Positions 8,690-18,100 of a stretch of 64,000 bases of DNA are shown in pieces. Both the position numbers and the translations under genes were made by a program. Numbering within the stretch: the first letter of the stretch is position 1; each line of letters starts with the position of its first letter. The DNA is from Paenibacillus sp. PCH8 (GTDB taxonomy: Bacteria > Bacillota > Bacilli > Paenibacillales > Paenibacillaceae), in assembly GCF_002968835.1 (NCBI RefSeq), contig NZ_PKQK01000001.1:2604001-2668000 (forward strand), given 5' to 3'. The notes beneath the pieces are model-generated. The model was not told the DNA's origin. It did no database searches and saw only the letters and a list, made by a program, of their open reading frames with translations.

Positions 8690-11600
8690 TTGACAGCAGA
8701 ACAGGGTGCATTCATGCAAAATTTGCTATTATCCAGCCGGAAGTTTGAAGAGGAGAAGCAGTACTGGCTGGATCAGCTCTCGGGAGACCTTCAATTTAGC
8801 ATGTTTCCCGGGGAGAAAAACAGGGGCGCATCAAGTGAGCAGATTCATGAGGTGATGAACTTTACTTTTTCCCCGGCTATCTCAGATTCGATCTTCCGCA
8901 TTACCGGGCGCTCTGAGTCAGGGACATTTATCCTTCTTCTAGCAGGTGTGATGTATGTATTACACCGTTATCTGGACAGCGATGATATTACTGTAGGTAT
9001 TCCTGCTCCTTCGGGTGCAATGGATACAGTGCAGTTGAGTGCCATTCGGATCGATTTTGGAAAAGAACGTTCGTTCAAAGAATTGGTTCTTGAACTCAGG
9101 AGTACTGTGGGTACAGCCAAAAAGTTCAGTCATCTTTCCCTGGAGAAAATCCTTGAGTTACTTGGGCACGATGGAGATACTATGCCAAGAATGGCAACCG
9201 TAGTCCGGATGGATAACATGCAGGAGAGTTCGGTGGAGGCTGGGCATGATGCCGAAATGCAATTCTCGTTTCAACTGACCGACACGGGCCTGGCACTAAG
9301 GGTGGAATATAATGCCGCGTTATACTCACAAGCAATCATTGAACAGATTACGGATCACCTGACTCGTGTTCTCTCGTACTGTGCGGCACGACCTGATCAC
9401 GATCTACATCAAGTGAATCTGCTCTCATTAAAGGAATCTCAGCTTATTCAGCAACTCAATGATACGGAAGTACATTATTCTAACGATCATACGGTAATCC
9501 AGATGTTTCAATTCTGGTCTGTACATCATCCAGATGTCCCCGCAGTATTATGCGGGGATCACACCCTTACCTATTGGGAACTGGATTACAAGTCGAATCG
9601 GCTTGCGAGACATCTGCGGACTCAAGGCGTAGATGCAGGTATCATTGTCGGGATTTTGTTGTCGCGTTCGGAAGAAATGTTAGTGGCTATGCTGGCTGTG
9701 CTCAAAACTGGGGCAGCTTATATGCCTCTGGACCCCGCGTATGCGGAGAATCGCCTGCAGTTCATGTTGGAGGATAGCCAGTCCTCCGTCCTGCTGACCC
9801 ATAATGAACTTAGCAATTCACTTGAATATAATGGTCAAACGATAGATATCTCCCTCATGGAACAGCGGGATGACCCCCAGACACCATTACCTGAAGTTTC
9901 TTTGGAACAGCTGGCTTACCTGATCTATACATCCGGGTCCACAGGCAGGCCGAAAGGTGTGATGATTGAGCACCTGGCCTTACGGAACTTCGTGGAAGGC
10001 GTCTCTCGCCGGGTTGCCTTTGAATCCGGGAAACGGATTCTCGCCTTGACCACAATCTCCTTTGATATTTTTGTGTTGGAGACTCTCGGGGCACTGGCTA
10101 ATGGTCTAACTCTGGTGATGGCGCAGGAGGAGGATCAGATGAACCCGAGTCGCATCGCCGGGTTGATCCTTACACACAACGTTGAAGTATTACAGATTAC
10201 CCCTTCCCGTCTGCGTATGCTCCAGATCGGGCTTACAGAAGATTCTCCTGTCTGGGACAGGCTTCGAATTCTGATGATCGGGGGAGAGGCTCTGCCTCAT
10301 GCATTGTATGAAGAGATTTCGGGCATGACTTCGGCTCGTATCTATAATATGTACGGTCCCACGGAAACGACGGTATGGTCAAGTGTCCAAGAACTTTCGG
10401 TTACGTCTGCGATATCCATTGGTCAGCCCATTGCGAATACCCGAATGTATATTCTGGACAAGCAGCATCGGCATATGCCGGTAGGGGCAACAGGAGAGCT
10501 ATGTATCGCCGGGGATGGTGTGGCGAGAGGATACTGGAACAGACCTGAGCTTACTGCTGCAATGTTTGTTAAGGACCCGTTTCATGAGAATTCGTACATG
10601 TACAAAACGGGGGATCTGGCACGCTTTACCACGCATGGAGATGTAGAGTATCTTGGTCGCTCCGATTTCCAGGTGAAGGTACGTGGTTACCGGATTGAGC
10701 TTGGTGAGATCGAGAATCGACTGCTACAATATCCGGATATCTCGGCTGCCGCAGTCACGGTTCGTGCAGATCAGGATGGGCAGTCCTTGTTATGCGCCTA
10801 TTACACCGTTACCAATAATCAGCGTATTGCGCTGGAACGATTACGTGCTTTCCTGCTGGCAGAGTTACCCGAATATATGATGCCTTCCACATACACTCTG
10901 CTAGAAGAGTTGCCATATACAGCCAATGGAAAAATAGATCGAAAGGCTCTTCCTGAGCCCTTATCCGTCCAGGGTGGGGAGAAGGAGATTACGCTTCCGG
11001 GTGACCCATGGGAGCAGTTGCTGGCAGGAATGTGGTCGGAATTGCTGCAATTGAGGGAGATTGACATTCATGCCCGTTTCTTCGAAATCGGAGGGCACTC
11101 ACTAAATGTTATCAAACTGGAAGCCAACATGGAGAAGCGAAATATTCCGCTCACAGCAGAAGAAGTGATGTTGCATGAGACTATAGCAACACTGGCTGAA
11201 GTGCTACGAACCAAAGGTTATGAGCCTGACGGGGATATCTCTTTTCAAGTTCATGATGTTGTAGCGGAGGATTCGATCGTTCGATCTGCTGGCAGATTAT
11301 ATTCAACAGGACAGTCGGATTATCGTTCGAATGATTCTCATGTATCAACGGTCGTTATAGATGGAATAGAACCCTTTAATGATGTTTTCTACAAAAACTG
11401 CTTCTATAATTCGCTCTTTCCGATCTTGAATCTCTATGGGCTGGGGGTCATGCCTGTTCTGATTAACGACCGAATGCAGTATGTGTATGATGAACACCAA
11501 GGTCTGCTCCAGGCGAAGTACCAAGCTGTCCTATCGGATGTGCAGTTAATGGAGCGGATGGGTCTGGAGCATGAATGCAGAAACTACTGCGAGGATGTGC

Positions 11601-12331
11601 AGAAGGATATCATTGAGGCCATTCACTCGAATCGACCAGTCATTATCAGAGTGGATTGTTATTATGAATCATTGCGAAAAGACATGTATTCACGTGTACA
11701 TTGGCCCCATTCGCTATTAATCTATGGCTTCGATCTGCAACGACAAATATTCCATGTGATTGAGCACGATCATCGGGATAATCTGACCTATCAGAGCATG
11801 GAAATGCCTTTTGAAGATGTCGTACAGGCCTACGAAGGATTTATACATCTTTATGCCAAGGATGAAGCGTTACCTACGTTCTATGCTTTCTCAGAACTCG
11901 AATCTGCTGTTCATGGAGGTTATCCTACAGAACTGGAGGATCTGCGGGAAGAGTTCATGAATAACCTTCGAGTCACACCGGAGGAGATGAATCAGGAAAT
12001 GAATCATCTCCAGTCCTTTATGAAGAGAACGCGTCGGCTTGGTGAAGAGAACTGCCGCTCAGACCTGGCTTATGCAGAACTTGTGTTACAATCCGTTGTT
12101 GAAATTGTGAATGCCAAGAAGGTCGAAACCTATCGCATGCAACGGTTATCTGAACCTCAGGCAGATCTTGTTAATGCTGTGCAAGCTGTGCAGGATCACT
12201 GGAGTGATCTGCGCAATGTGCTTGCCAAGTCCGTATATAGGCAGAGTGTGACAGGCGATCAGTGGAAGAAGGTTACAAGTAAGCTGGAAGCCATCTATGA
12301 ACTGGAGAAGCATAATTTCATAAGCTGTTAA
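8690..12331 (+). CDS. NRPS: half C domain, Gly-type A domain, PCP, BtrH-like C-terminal domain
   Basis: TTG start with GGGAGG eight bases before. Residues 1-~265 match only the second half of a condensation domain (EKQYWLDQLSG onward); no HHxxxDG motif is present. The adenylation domain (~270-770) has YTSGSTGRPKG, MYGPTETT, YKTGDL and NGKIDRKALP. Lining up by eye with GrsA gives the pocket D-I-L-Q-M-G-M-V-W, close to glycine codes (DILQLG...). The carrier site is GGHSLNV (Ser ~801). Instead of a thioesterase, residues ~880-1213 form a BtrH-like domain with NCFYNSLFP (Cys ~904) and HWPHSLLIYGF (His ~1007). In butirosin synthesis BtrH moves an acyl chain from a carrier protein to an amine, so this domain may release or transfer the finished chain. 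Confidence 0.88.
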   Translation: MTAEQGAFMQNLLLSSRKFEEEKQYWLDQLSGDLQFSMFPGEKNRGASSEQIHEVMNFTFSPAISDSIFRITGRSESGTFILLLAGVMYVLHRYLDSDDITVGIPAPSGAMDTVQLSAIRIDFGKERSFKELVLELRSTVGTAKKFSHLSLEKILELLGHDGDTMPRMATVVRMDNMQESSVEAGHDAEMQFSFQLTDTGLALRVEYNAALYSQAIIEQITDHLTRVLSYCAARPDHDLHQVNLLSLKESQLIQQLNDTEVHYSNDHTVIQMFQFWSVHHPDVPAVLCGDHTLTYWELDYKSNRLARHLRTQGVDAGIIVGILLSRSEEMLVAMLAVLKTGAAYMPLDPAYAENRLQFMLEDSQSSVLLTHNELSNSLEYNGQTIDISLMEQRDDPQTPLPEVSLEQLAYLIYTSGSTGRPKGVMIEHLALRNFVEGVSRRVAFESGKRILALTTISFDIFVLETLGALANGLTLVMAQEEDQMNPSRIAGLILTHNVEVLQITPSRLRMLQIGLTEDSPVWDRLRILMIGGEALPHALYEEISGMTSARIYNMYGPTETTVWSSVQELSVTSAISIGQPIANTRMYILDKQHRHMPVGATGELCIAGDGVARGYWNRPELTAAMFVKDPFHENSYMYKTGDLARFTTHGDVEYLGRSDFQVKVRGYRIELGEIENRLLQYPDISAAAVTVRADQDGQSLLCAYYTVTNNQRIALERLRAFLLAELPEYMMPSTYTLLEELPYTANGKIDRKALPEPLSVQGGEKEITLPGDPWEQLLAGMWSELLQLREIDIHARFFEIGGHSLNVIKLEANMEKRNIPLTAEEVMLHETIATLAEVLRTKGYEPDGDISFQVHDVVAEDSIVRSAGRLYSTGQSDYRSNDSHVSTVVIDGIEPFNDVFYKNCFYNSLFPILNLYGLGVMPVLINDRMQYVYDEHQGLLQAKYQAVLSDVQLMERMGLEHECRNYCEDVQKDIIEAIHSNRPVIIRVDCYYESLRKDMYSRVHWPHSLLIYGFDLQRQIFHVIEHDHRDNLTYQSMEMPFEDVVQAYEGFIHLYAKDEALPTFYAFSELESAVHGGYPTELEDLREEFMNNLRVTPEEMNQEMNHLQSFMKRTRRLGEENCRSDLAYAELVLQSVVEIVNAKKVETYRMQRLSEPQADLVNAVQAVQDHWSDLRNVLAKSVYRQSVTGDQWKKVTSKLEAIYELEKHNFISC

Positions 12332-12347
12332 AGAGGGGAGATCGACC

Positions 12348-13373
12348 ATGATTAAAACACTGCAAATCAACGAACCTTTAATTACAACCTATCCGCATCA
12401 TGCGAGTCTCTTTTCCATGCTGGATATGGACAATCGCTCACGCAGCTGGATTTATCATAATTATCTGTTGGTCATCTTGCATCACAATGATGAAGGGGGC
12501 TATGGATTAGATGTCTGCTCACAGTATTACCCGTGGCACAAATTCAAAATGTCGACATGCCCCATGCTCATCACACGGGTGTACGAAAGAGAGATAATTC
12601 TGAATAAATGGTCGTTACAGGATTTTCTTGTGGAACTGATCCAGAAGGATCAGTATATTTATTTCCTGAGAAATATTCCGGGTGGTGGTAAGCATGAGGT
12701 GTTCATATCGGGATTCAATTCGGACAAGAAAGAGTTTCTATGTCATGATTTCTGGGATGGATTTTACGGTGAGAAATGGCTTCCCTATGATGAGATTACT
12801 GTAATTGAAGATTCGAATTTTCACGCGGAATGGTCTACGGACTATCTGAACGGAATATGGGCAATCGAAAAGACAGATGAATATAAGGAGCCAAGTGAAT
12901 ATTACTATGAGACGGTGCTTCAATTCTCGAAAGAGAATCTGTTGGACATTCTGAAAGAGTATACGGGATACCATAATCAGGTTCGTAGCACTCTGAGAAA
13001 GGATCATCGGTATCTTGGCAGTGAAATATACGATAAGATGACTGAGTTGCTGGATATGCAGAGAGAAGGGATGAAGAACGAGCCGTTTGCTCTACATCCG
13101 TTTCACTTGCTTTATGAGCATAAACAACTGCTTGCTCAAGCCATACTGGAGTTCTTTCCCGATCTTTCGCTGGAAGTACAGTTGGAAGAACTGGTTAGTG
13201 AGGCCTTGAAACTTCGTAATCTGGTCATGTACATGAATAATTTTATTATGGAGCAAGGGGTTTACAAAAAGTACGATACCATGTTGGAGAAAATCAGAGA
13301 ACTGAAAAAGATGGAAATGGATATCATGGAGACGCTGCTGGAAACCGAATCTCAACCACTGGTCAACAAGTGA
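12348..13373 (+). CDS. Stand-alone BtrH-like family protein lacking the catalytic Cys
   Basis: A 341-residue soluble protein, 16 bases after the NRPS. It lines up by eye with the NRPS C-terminal domain and with the protein at 28402: HHASLFSMLD matches the segment after the nucleophile, and KHEVFISGFN matches the His region. The position of the nucleophilic Cys is Pro here. The second half is helical and shares HLLYEHKQLL and ALKLRNLV-like motifs with the 28402 protein. It could be a non-catalytic partner, a binding or immunity protein, or an enzyme with another mechanism. Its place as last gene before the GNAT suggests a role in late assembly or release. Confidence 0.65.
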   Translation: MIKTLQINEPLITTYPHHASLFSMLDMDNRSRSWIYHNYLLVILHHNDEGGYGLDVCSQYYPWHKFKMSTCPMLITRVYEREIILNKWSLQDFLVELIQKDQYIYFLRNIPGGGKHEVFISGFNSDKKEFLCHDFWDGFYGEKWLPYDEITVIEDSNFHAEWSTDYLNGIWAIEKTDEYKEPSEYYYETVLQFSKENLLDILKEYTGYHNQVRSTLRKDHRYLGSEIYDKMTELLDMQREGMKNEPFALHPFHLLYEHKQLLAQAILEFFPDLSLEVQLEELVSEALKLRNLVMYMNNFIMEQGVYKKYDTMLEKIRELKKMEMDIMETLLETESQPLVNK

Positions 13374-13419
13374 TTCTGCTATAATGTGTGGATTACGCTT
13401 ATAAAAAGGAGTTCAGCTA

Positions 13420-13860
13420 ATGAATTTGATAACGATGCGTCAATCCACACAAGTAGAACAGGAACCGTTGGCTGATCTGCGAGCCTTGGTTCTCTATGAT
13501 GATCTAACGAGACTTGGAAGATATGATGATGTTAAAGTGCGTGAGCGTTTCCGTCATTCATTCGATCCTGTGCATACGTTGATTATTGAAGCAGATGGTG
13601 AGATGGTGGGTTGTGTAGCGTTGAAGCCTACGACAGAAGGGGCTCTTTTGGAACACTTTTATATTCATCCCGATCGCCAAGGCCAGCAAATAGGGACTCA
13701 GGTCTTAACAAGGCTTCTTGATCAGGAAGAGGTCAAGGGTAAACGTGTGATGCTGAATGTATTGCAGGGCAGTCCAGCCCGGCGGTTGTATGAACGATTT
13801 GGATTCGTTCTCGACCATGAAGATGAGGTGGATGTATTCATGTCCGTTTATTTACCATAA
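13420..13860 (+). CDS. GNAT N-acetyltransferase, possible self-resistance or tailoring
   Basis: A 146-residue GNAT. The acetyl-CoA loop is HPDRQGQQIGTQVL, followed by the beta-bulge region and ARRLYERFGF. A binding site AAGGAG precedes ATG. It is in line with the NRPS genes (about 45 bases after the previous stop) and is followed by two terminators, so it may be the last gene of the cluster. Acetylation is a known protection against zwittermicin and paenilamicin type products, but this protein is short and could equally be a housekeeping acetyltransferase. Confidence 0.8.
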   Translation: MNLITMRQSTQVEQEPLADLRALVLYDDLTRLGRYDDVKVRERFRHSFDPVHTLIIEADGEMVGCVALKPTTEGALLEHFYIHPDRQGQQIGTQVLTRLLDQEEVKGKRVMLNVLQGSPARRLYERFGFVLDHEDEVDVFMSVYLP

Positions 13861-13892
13861 AACTACATCGGAAAGATAAGTACGATAGATGT

Positions 13893-13923
13893 AGACCCAT
13901 TCGTGTAATTCTTGGATGGGTCT
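13893..13923 (+). terminator. Hairpin after GNAT
   Basis: AGACCCAT and ATGGGTCT pair perfectly around 15 bases, followed by an AT-rich stretch. First of two hairpins closing the cluster. Confidence 0.5.
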
Positions 13924-13953
13924 ATTATATCTACCGGTGACGGGTTCAACCAT

Positions 13954-14001
13954 AAACGATGGAATTAACGCTCTTGCAGCCGTTGACTCCATCGTTTTTT
14001 T
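13954..14001 (+). terminator. Rho-independent terminator at end of the biosynthetic cluster
   Basis: AAACGATGGA and TCCATCG(TTT) form a stem that ends in seven T. It marks the end of the biosynthetic transcript. Confidence 0.7.
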
Positions 14002-14122
14002 ATTAGGGAAACCTTCTTTCGGACGTAACTGTTCACCCTTTTGGTGTTTTAAGTGATTGTTAAGAGCGGATTGCTATAGTAGGACAGAACGTACGCAGAG
14101 ATATGAATAAGGAGGAGATCAT

Positions 14123-15619
14123 TTGAAATTACAAACAGGAAAGAGAGTGTCAAAGAGTACAATACGATGGGCCATGTTAACATCTATGGTGATGTTATTA
14201 GCTACCGTGATCGTACCTTCTCATGCGGCATATGCCGCTACAGCCCCTTTTTCACTAAATCAACCGAGAGATATCGAATTCTACAAGACAATGGGTGGCG
14301 AAACCGAAATGGTCATTGCCGATACTGGAAACAATCGTGTGCTTCGGGCGACAGCGAATGGGAGCGTTTTGTCAACGATGGAGGTTAACGATCCGACCGC
14401 TGTTACTGTACGGAAAAATGGACTGATCTATGTTGGAGAATCGGGAGAAAATGCCAAGGTGCACATTTTTAATCCCGATGGAACTGTTCATTCTGAAATT
14501 ACGGGTCTGATATCCAAATTTTCCGTTCAGCAGGTTTCAGGGATTACACCAATAATGAATATCAAAAGTATGGCAATAGCCGAGAGCAACGGCAGTGAAG
14601 TCTTGTATGTGTATCACGACGCCTATAGGAAATTTAGTAGTTCACCAGAATTGCATACCATTCTCGGAAATATTTACTTGGATGGCACGGGTTATGGCAG
14701 TGGTAGCACTGGGGGACTCCTGGGGAACGTCGGGGTAGAGCGTGGAGATAATGGCGAAGCCTGGTATAGCCAAAAGGGATTTATTACTCTGAATGGCATA
14801 TCTAACTTGTCGAAACCGTCAGACTCTTTTGGAGAGTTAGCTGTGGATGTTGTTCATAAATATCTCTATGTTGTCGTAAACGAGACAGAGATTCAACGGG
14901 CAAGTTACGCCAGTGCGTCCTATAGTTCTCCTCCTGTTCTGGAGAAGTGGTTAAGTACAAGTGCAGAGTATCCGATTGATGATCCGGACGCGATTGCGAT
15001 TGGTCCGAATGAACAACTGTACATAACGGATGCGGCTAATAACCGAATTATCGTGTTCAATTCAGACGGAACCTTTGATCGATTTCTGGGACTTACAGTG
15101 GAGATTAATCAGAAGCCTGAAGTAGGCCCTTTTTCCAAAACAGTCAAGAAAGGTCTTCCTGTGTCATTCACTTCAACAGACTTTACTAGTAATTATGCTG
15201 ATGCAGATGGTCAAGAGTTGACCGATGTACGCATCACATCTTTGCCGGGGAGTGGCAGGTTGCAATTAAATGGCATAGACGTAGTGCAGAGTCAGGTTAT
15301 TCAGGCCTCTGAACTGGGTACATTGACGTTCATTCCTCAAGCGGTAGAAGTGGGAATAAAGACGACGTTTAGCTGGCAGGCGAAGGATGGGCGCGATTTC
15401 TCTGATCCGGCGACAGTAACCATTTTCCTACGAATCAAGGGTGATGCCAATGGGGATGGTGTGCTTACACCAGCTGATGCGTTATTGGTCAATAAATATA
15501 TCAAAGGATTGATCACATTTACACCGGAACAAATTGAAGCATTGGACATGAACGATGACGGTGTACTCGATATGAAAGATTCAGTGCTGATTATGGGCGT
15601 TTACTTGGGCATCAACTGA
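14123..15619 (+). CDS. Secreted beta-propeller protein with C-terminal dockerin
   Basis: TTG start with GGAGG seven bases before. A signal peptide (about residues 1-38) ends AAYAA. Residues ~40-330 form NHL-like propeller blades (IADTGNNRVLRA, ITDAANNRIIVF). Residues ~335-435 resemble a cadherin-like beta-sandwich. The last ~60 residues are a type I dockerin with two complete calcium loops: DANGDGVLTPAD and DMNDDGVLDMKD (Asp/Asn at positions 1,3,5,9,12). The next gene encodes cohesins on an SLH anchor, so this protein should be held on the cell surface by it. The propeller may bind a ligand; no catalytic motif was seen. It is not a known glycosidase type, which is unusual for dockerin cargo. 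Confidence 0.85.
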   Translation: MKLQTGKRVSKSTIRWAMLTSMVMLLATVIVPSHAAYAATAPFSLNQPRDIEFYKTMGGETEMVIADTGNNRVLRATANGSVLSTMEVNDPTAVTVRKNGLIYVGESGENAKVHIFNPDGTVHSEITGLISKFSVQQVSGITPIMNIKSMAIAESNGSEVLYVYHDAYRKFSSSPELHTILGNIYLDGTGYGSGSTGGLLGNVGVERGDNGEAWYSQKGFITLNGISNLSKPSDSFGELAVDVVHKYLYVVVNETEIQRASYASASYSSPPVLEKWLSTSAEYPIDDPDAIAIGPNEQLYITDAANNRIIVFNSDGTFDRFLGLTVEINQKPEVGPFSKTVKKGLPVSFTSTDFTSNYADADGQELTDVRITSLPGSGRLQLNGIDVVQSQVIQASELGTLTFIPQAVEVGIKTTFSWQAKDGRDFSDPATVTIFLRIKGDANGDGVLTPADALLVNKYIKGLITFTPEQIEALDMNDDGVLDMKDSVLIMGVYLGIN

Positions 15620-15643
15620 CTAATCTAGAAAGAGGTGACTATC

Positions 15644-17959
15644 TTGCCAAACAATAATCCATATCTATTTTCTAAAAAATCCAAGCGGCCGATGAAAGCT
15701 ATTCTGACTATACTGCTCATGGTTTCCATGATTTTCTCGTGGATACCTCAGGCAGAGGCCAGTGTAGATCCTGTTATTCATATCGGCGAAGTATCCGGGA
15801 AACCTGGGGATACCGTTGAAGTACCTGTAACCTATGATTCCAAGGGGAATGAGTTTTCCTTTTTTCATTCAGAACTATCCTTCGCCTATGACTCGGCAGT
15901 GCTCCAACTAGTGGATGGTGATGAGGTGGTGAACCAGCAGGCCTATGCAAACTATCAGGGAGTTAGCTTGACCAAAGATACGTCTGCTCCAGGTTTCATT
16001 CATATTGTGATGAAGACTCAAAAACTCATCGATCAATCTACAGAGCTGTATTCCCTTCATTTCAAAATCAAGGATAGTGCGACTGCCGGTGCAAGTTCAG
16101 TAAACCTTCATTCAGGGGCATTGATTACGGAAAATAATCCGTTTCAGGCTACTGGGGAAAATGGACAAGTTACTGTGCTGTCAGAGGCTAAGCCGATTGG
16201 TAAAGTACTTGTTTCCATCGGATCAGCGCAAGGAAAAGCAGGTGACAAGGTCACGGTCTCAGTCGATACAGCTTCGCTAGACCAGCCGATTGGCTCTTAT
16301 GGGGTACGCTTGAAGTATAATCCCGCAGCCCTTCAGGTGGTTGAGGTTACAGGTAACGTTCCGGGAATACAGTATAACGCGAATAATGAGACAGGATCGA
16401 TTATCGTGGGCTGGAGTGACGAGGCTGGGGGACAAAGTCCAATTCCGGCATCCGAGAATCGTCAGACGTTGTTCCAGGTTGAGTTCAAGATTGCCTCCGG
16501 TGCAGCCAAGGGCGAGTATCCGGTACACATCGTCGACGAAACACTGCCTGAACATTTTACGGTGACAGATACAGATGCGATTGAAATGAAGAAACAGGTA
16601 TCTTTAGGCAAAGTGGCTGTCATTGGTGAGTCGGTTACACCACCATTAACGCCATCCAATCCGGGCTCCTCCGGCGGTTCGTCAACAACATCGCCGCCAG
16701 CAAGCACTTCCAAGAAGATTACGGTGAATGTGACCAATGAACGGAATGCGAACGCTGTTGTTTCGGCAACGATCATCGAAAGAACAACAGGGGCAGATGG
16801 ACGCAAAAAGGATGAAGTGAATCTGACGGCCGAGCAGACTTCTCGTGCGATTGAGAGCTTGAAGAAGGCCGGTTCGAATATAGCACGGATTATGATTCCG
16901 GATGAGAAGGATGAGGTATCTGAACTTAACGTGAAGCTGCCTGCCAAGTCTACTTCACTGATGGCAGATGAGAAGATGAATCTGTATATTGAAACGGATA
17001 ATGCTTCCCTGCAACTTCCGGCGAATTCTTTACAGGGACTTGGCTCGGATATATTCTTCCACCTTGTGCCGATCAAGGATGCCGCAGGGCGTGAAGAGGT
17101 GGAACAGCGTATCCAGAAAGATCCATTAATAGTCAAACCATCAACCAACACTGCCGACTTCCGCTTGGTAGGTCGTCCAATGACCATTGAGACGAATATG
17201 AGCAGTCGTCCGGTGACGGTTGTGCTGCCGATCAGAGATACAAACCTGACGCAGAAGGAACTGGACAAGCTGCAAGTATTTATTGAACATAGCGATGGAA
17301 CGAAGGAACTCGTTGAGGGTAAGATTGTTAAGTTTAATGGAACAGACCAACCGGGGATTGAGTTTGAAGTCACCAAATTCAGCACATTTTCCATTATTCT
17401 AATGAACGGCACCCAGTCATCCGCCTACATTCAGGGCTATACGGATGGTACGTTCAGACCGGATCAAGCCGTTAAACGGGTTGAAATGGCTGCTCTTCTG
17501 TCCAGAGTCTTCACGACCAATGCGGACACCACACCTGTGGACTACTCAGACATGCCAGTGGCAGAATGGGCACGTGAAGCGATTAGCCTGGCTACCACTG
17601 CCGGTTATATGCAAGGAAATGACAGCGGAAACTTCATGCCGGATCGTTCCATCACACGTGCAGAAATGGCTGTGATTGTGGACCGGATCCTGAAGGGCCA
17701 AGCTACCGATGGAGCGGAACCCACAGATATTGCCCATCATTGGGCTCGTGAAGCCATTCAGCGTGTACTTGCGTCTGGTATCATGAGCGTCTCTGGGGAA
17801 GGTACGTTCCGTCCGAACGATGCATTGACTCGTGCAGAAGCAGTCACCTTGTTGAATCGTGTACTGAAACGTGAGCCTGTGCTTGAGGAAGCTCCGATTT
17901 GGAAGGATGTATCAGGCACTCACTGGGCATTTGGTGCTATTCAAGCCGCGTCCAAGTAA
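15644..17959 (+). CDS. Cohesin-bearing SLH surface anchor protein
   Basis: Signal peptide around MKAILTILLMVSMIFSW with cleavage near QAEAS. Two cohesin-like domains follow (about residues 45-185 and 195-330), each opening with a Gly-Lys-x-Gly-Asp turn (GKPGDTVEVPV, GKAGDKVTVSV). A Ser/Thr/Pro linker leads into a ~230-residue beta-rich region common in Paenibacillus surface proteins, then three SLH repeats (FRPDQAVKRVEMAALL, FMPDRSITRAEMAVIV, FRPNDALTRAEAVTLL) that bind secondary wall polymer. I chose TTG 15644, six bases after GAGGTG. It begins 24 bases after the dockerin gene, so both are co-expressed and form a minimal surface scaffold. Confidence 0.88.
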   Translation: MPNNNPYLFSKKSKRPMKAILTILLMVSMIFSWIPQAEASVDPVIHIGEVSGKPGDTVEVPVTYDSKGNEFSFFHSELSFAYDSAVLQLVDGDEVVNQQAYANYQGVSLTKDTSAPGFIHIVMKTQKLIDQSTELYSLHFKIKDSATAGASSVNLHSGALITENNPFQATGENGQVTVLSEAKPIGKVLVSIGSAQGKAGDKVTVSVDTASLDQPIGSYGVRLKYNPAALQVVEVTGNVPGIQYNANNETGSIIVGWSDEAGGQSPIPASENRQTLFQVEFKIASGAAKGEYPVHIVDETLPEHFTVTDTDAIEMKKQVSLGKVAVIGESVTPPLTPSNPGSSGGSSTTSPPASTSKKITVNVTNERNANAVVSATIIERTTGADGRKKDEVNLTAEQTSRAIESLKKAGSNIARIMIPDEKDEVSELNVKLPAKSTSLMADEKMNLYIETDNASLQLPANSLQGLGSDIFFHLVPIKDAAGREEVEQRIQKDPLIVKPSTNTADFRLVGRPMTIETNMSSRPVTVVLPIRDTNLTQKELDKLQVFIEHSDGTKELVEGKIVKFNGTDQPGIEFEVTKFSTFSIILMNGTQSSAYIQGYTDGTFRPDQAVKRVEMAALLSRVFTTNADTTPVDYSDMPVAEWAREAISLATTAGYMQGNDSGNFMPDRSITRAEMAVIVDRILKGQATDGAEPTDIAHHWAREAIQRVLASGIMSVSGEGTFRPNDALTRAEAVTLLNRVLKREPVLEEAPIWKDVSGTHWAFGAIQAASK

Positions 17960-17970
17960 TAAATATATTT

Positions 17971-18017
17971 CAAATCCCGCCCATCCCTATCGTTAGATAG
18001 GGATGGGCGGGATTTGT
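17971..18017 (+). terminator. Strong terminator after cohesin-SLH gene
   Basis: A perfect 21-base inverted repeat around GTTA (CAAATCCCGCCC ... GGGCGGGATTTG), followed by TTG. One of the strongest hairpins in the window. Confidence 0.8.
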
Positions 18018-18100
18018 TGCATAATAATGATGGACAGCGTGAATGGGGAATGCGAAAATAACGCTATGCTGAAAGGGCTATAGCTGCTGGAGAGGGAGAG

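Noticed and set aside
16462..17412. Long minus-strand open frame (316 codons) inside the cohesin-SLH gene
   Set aside because: Antisense shadow of a gene with clear cohesin and SLH domains; its translation is Ser-rich without any domain and has no binding site.
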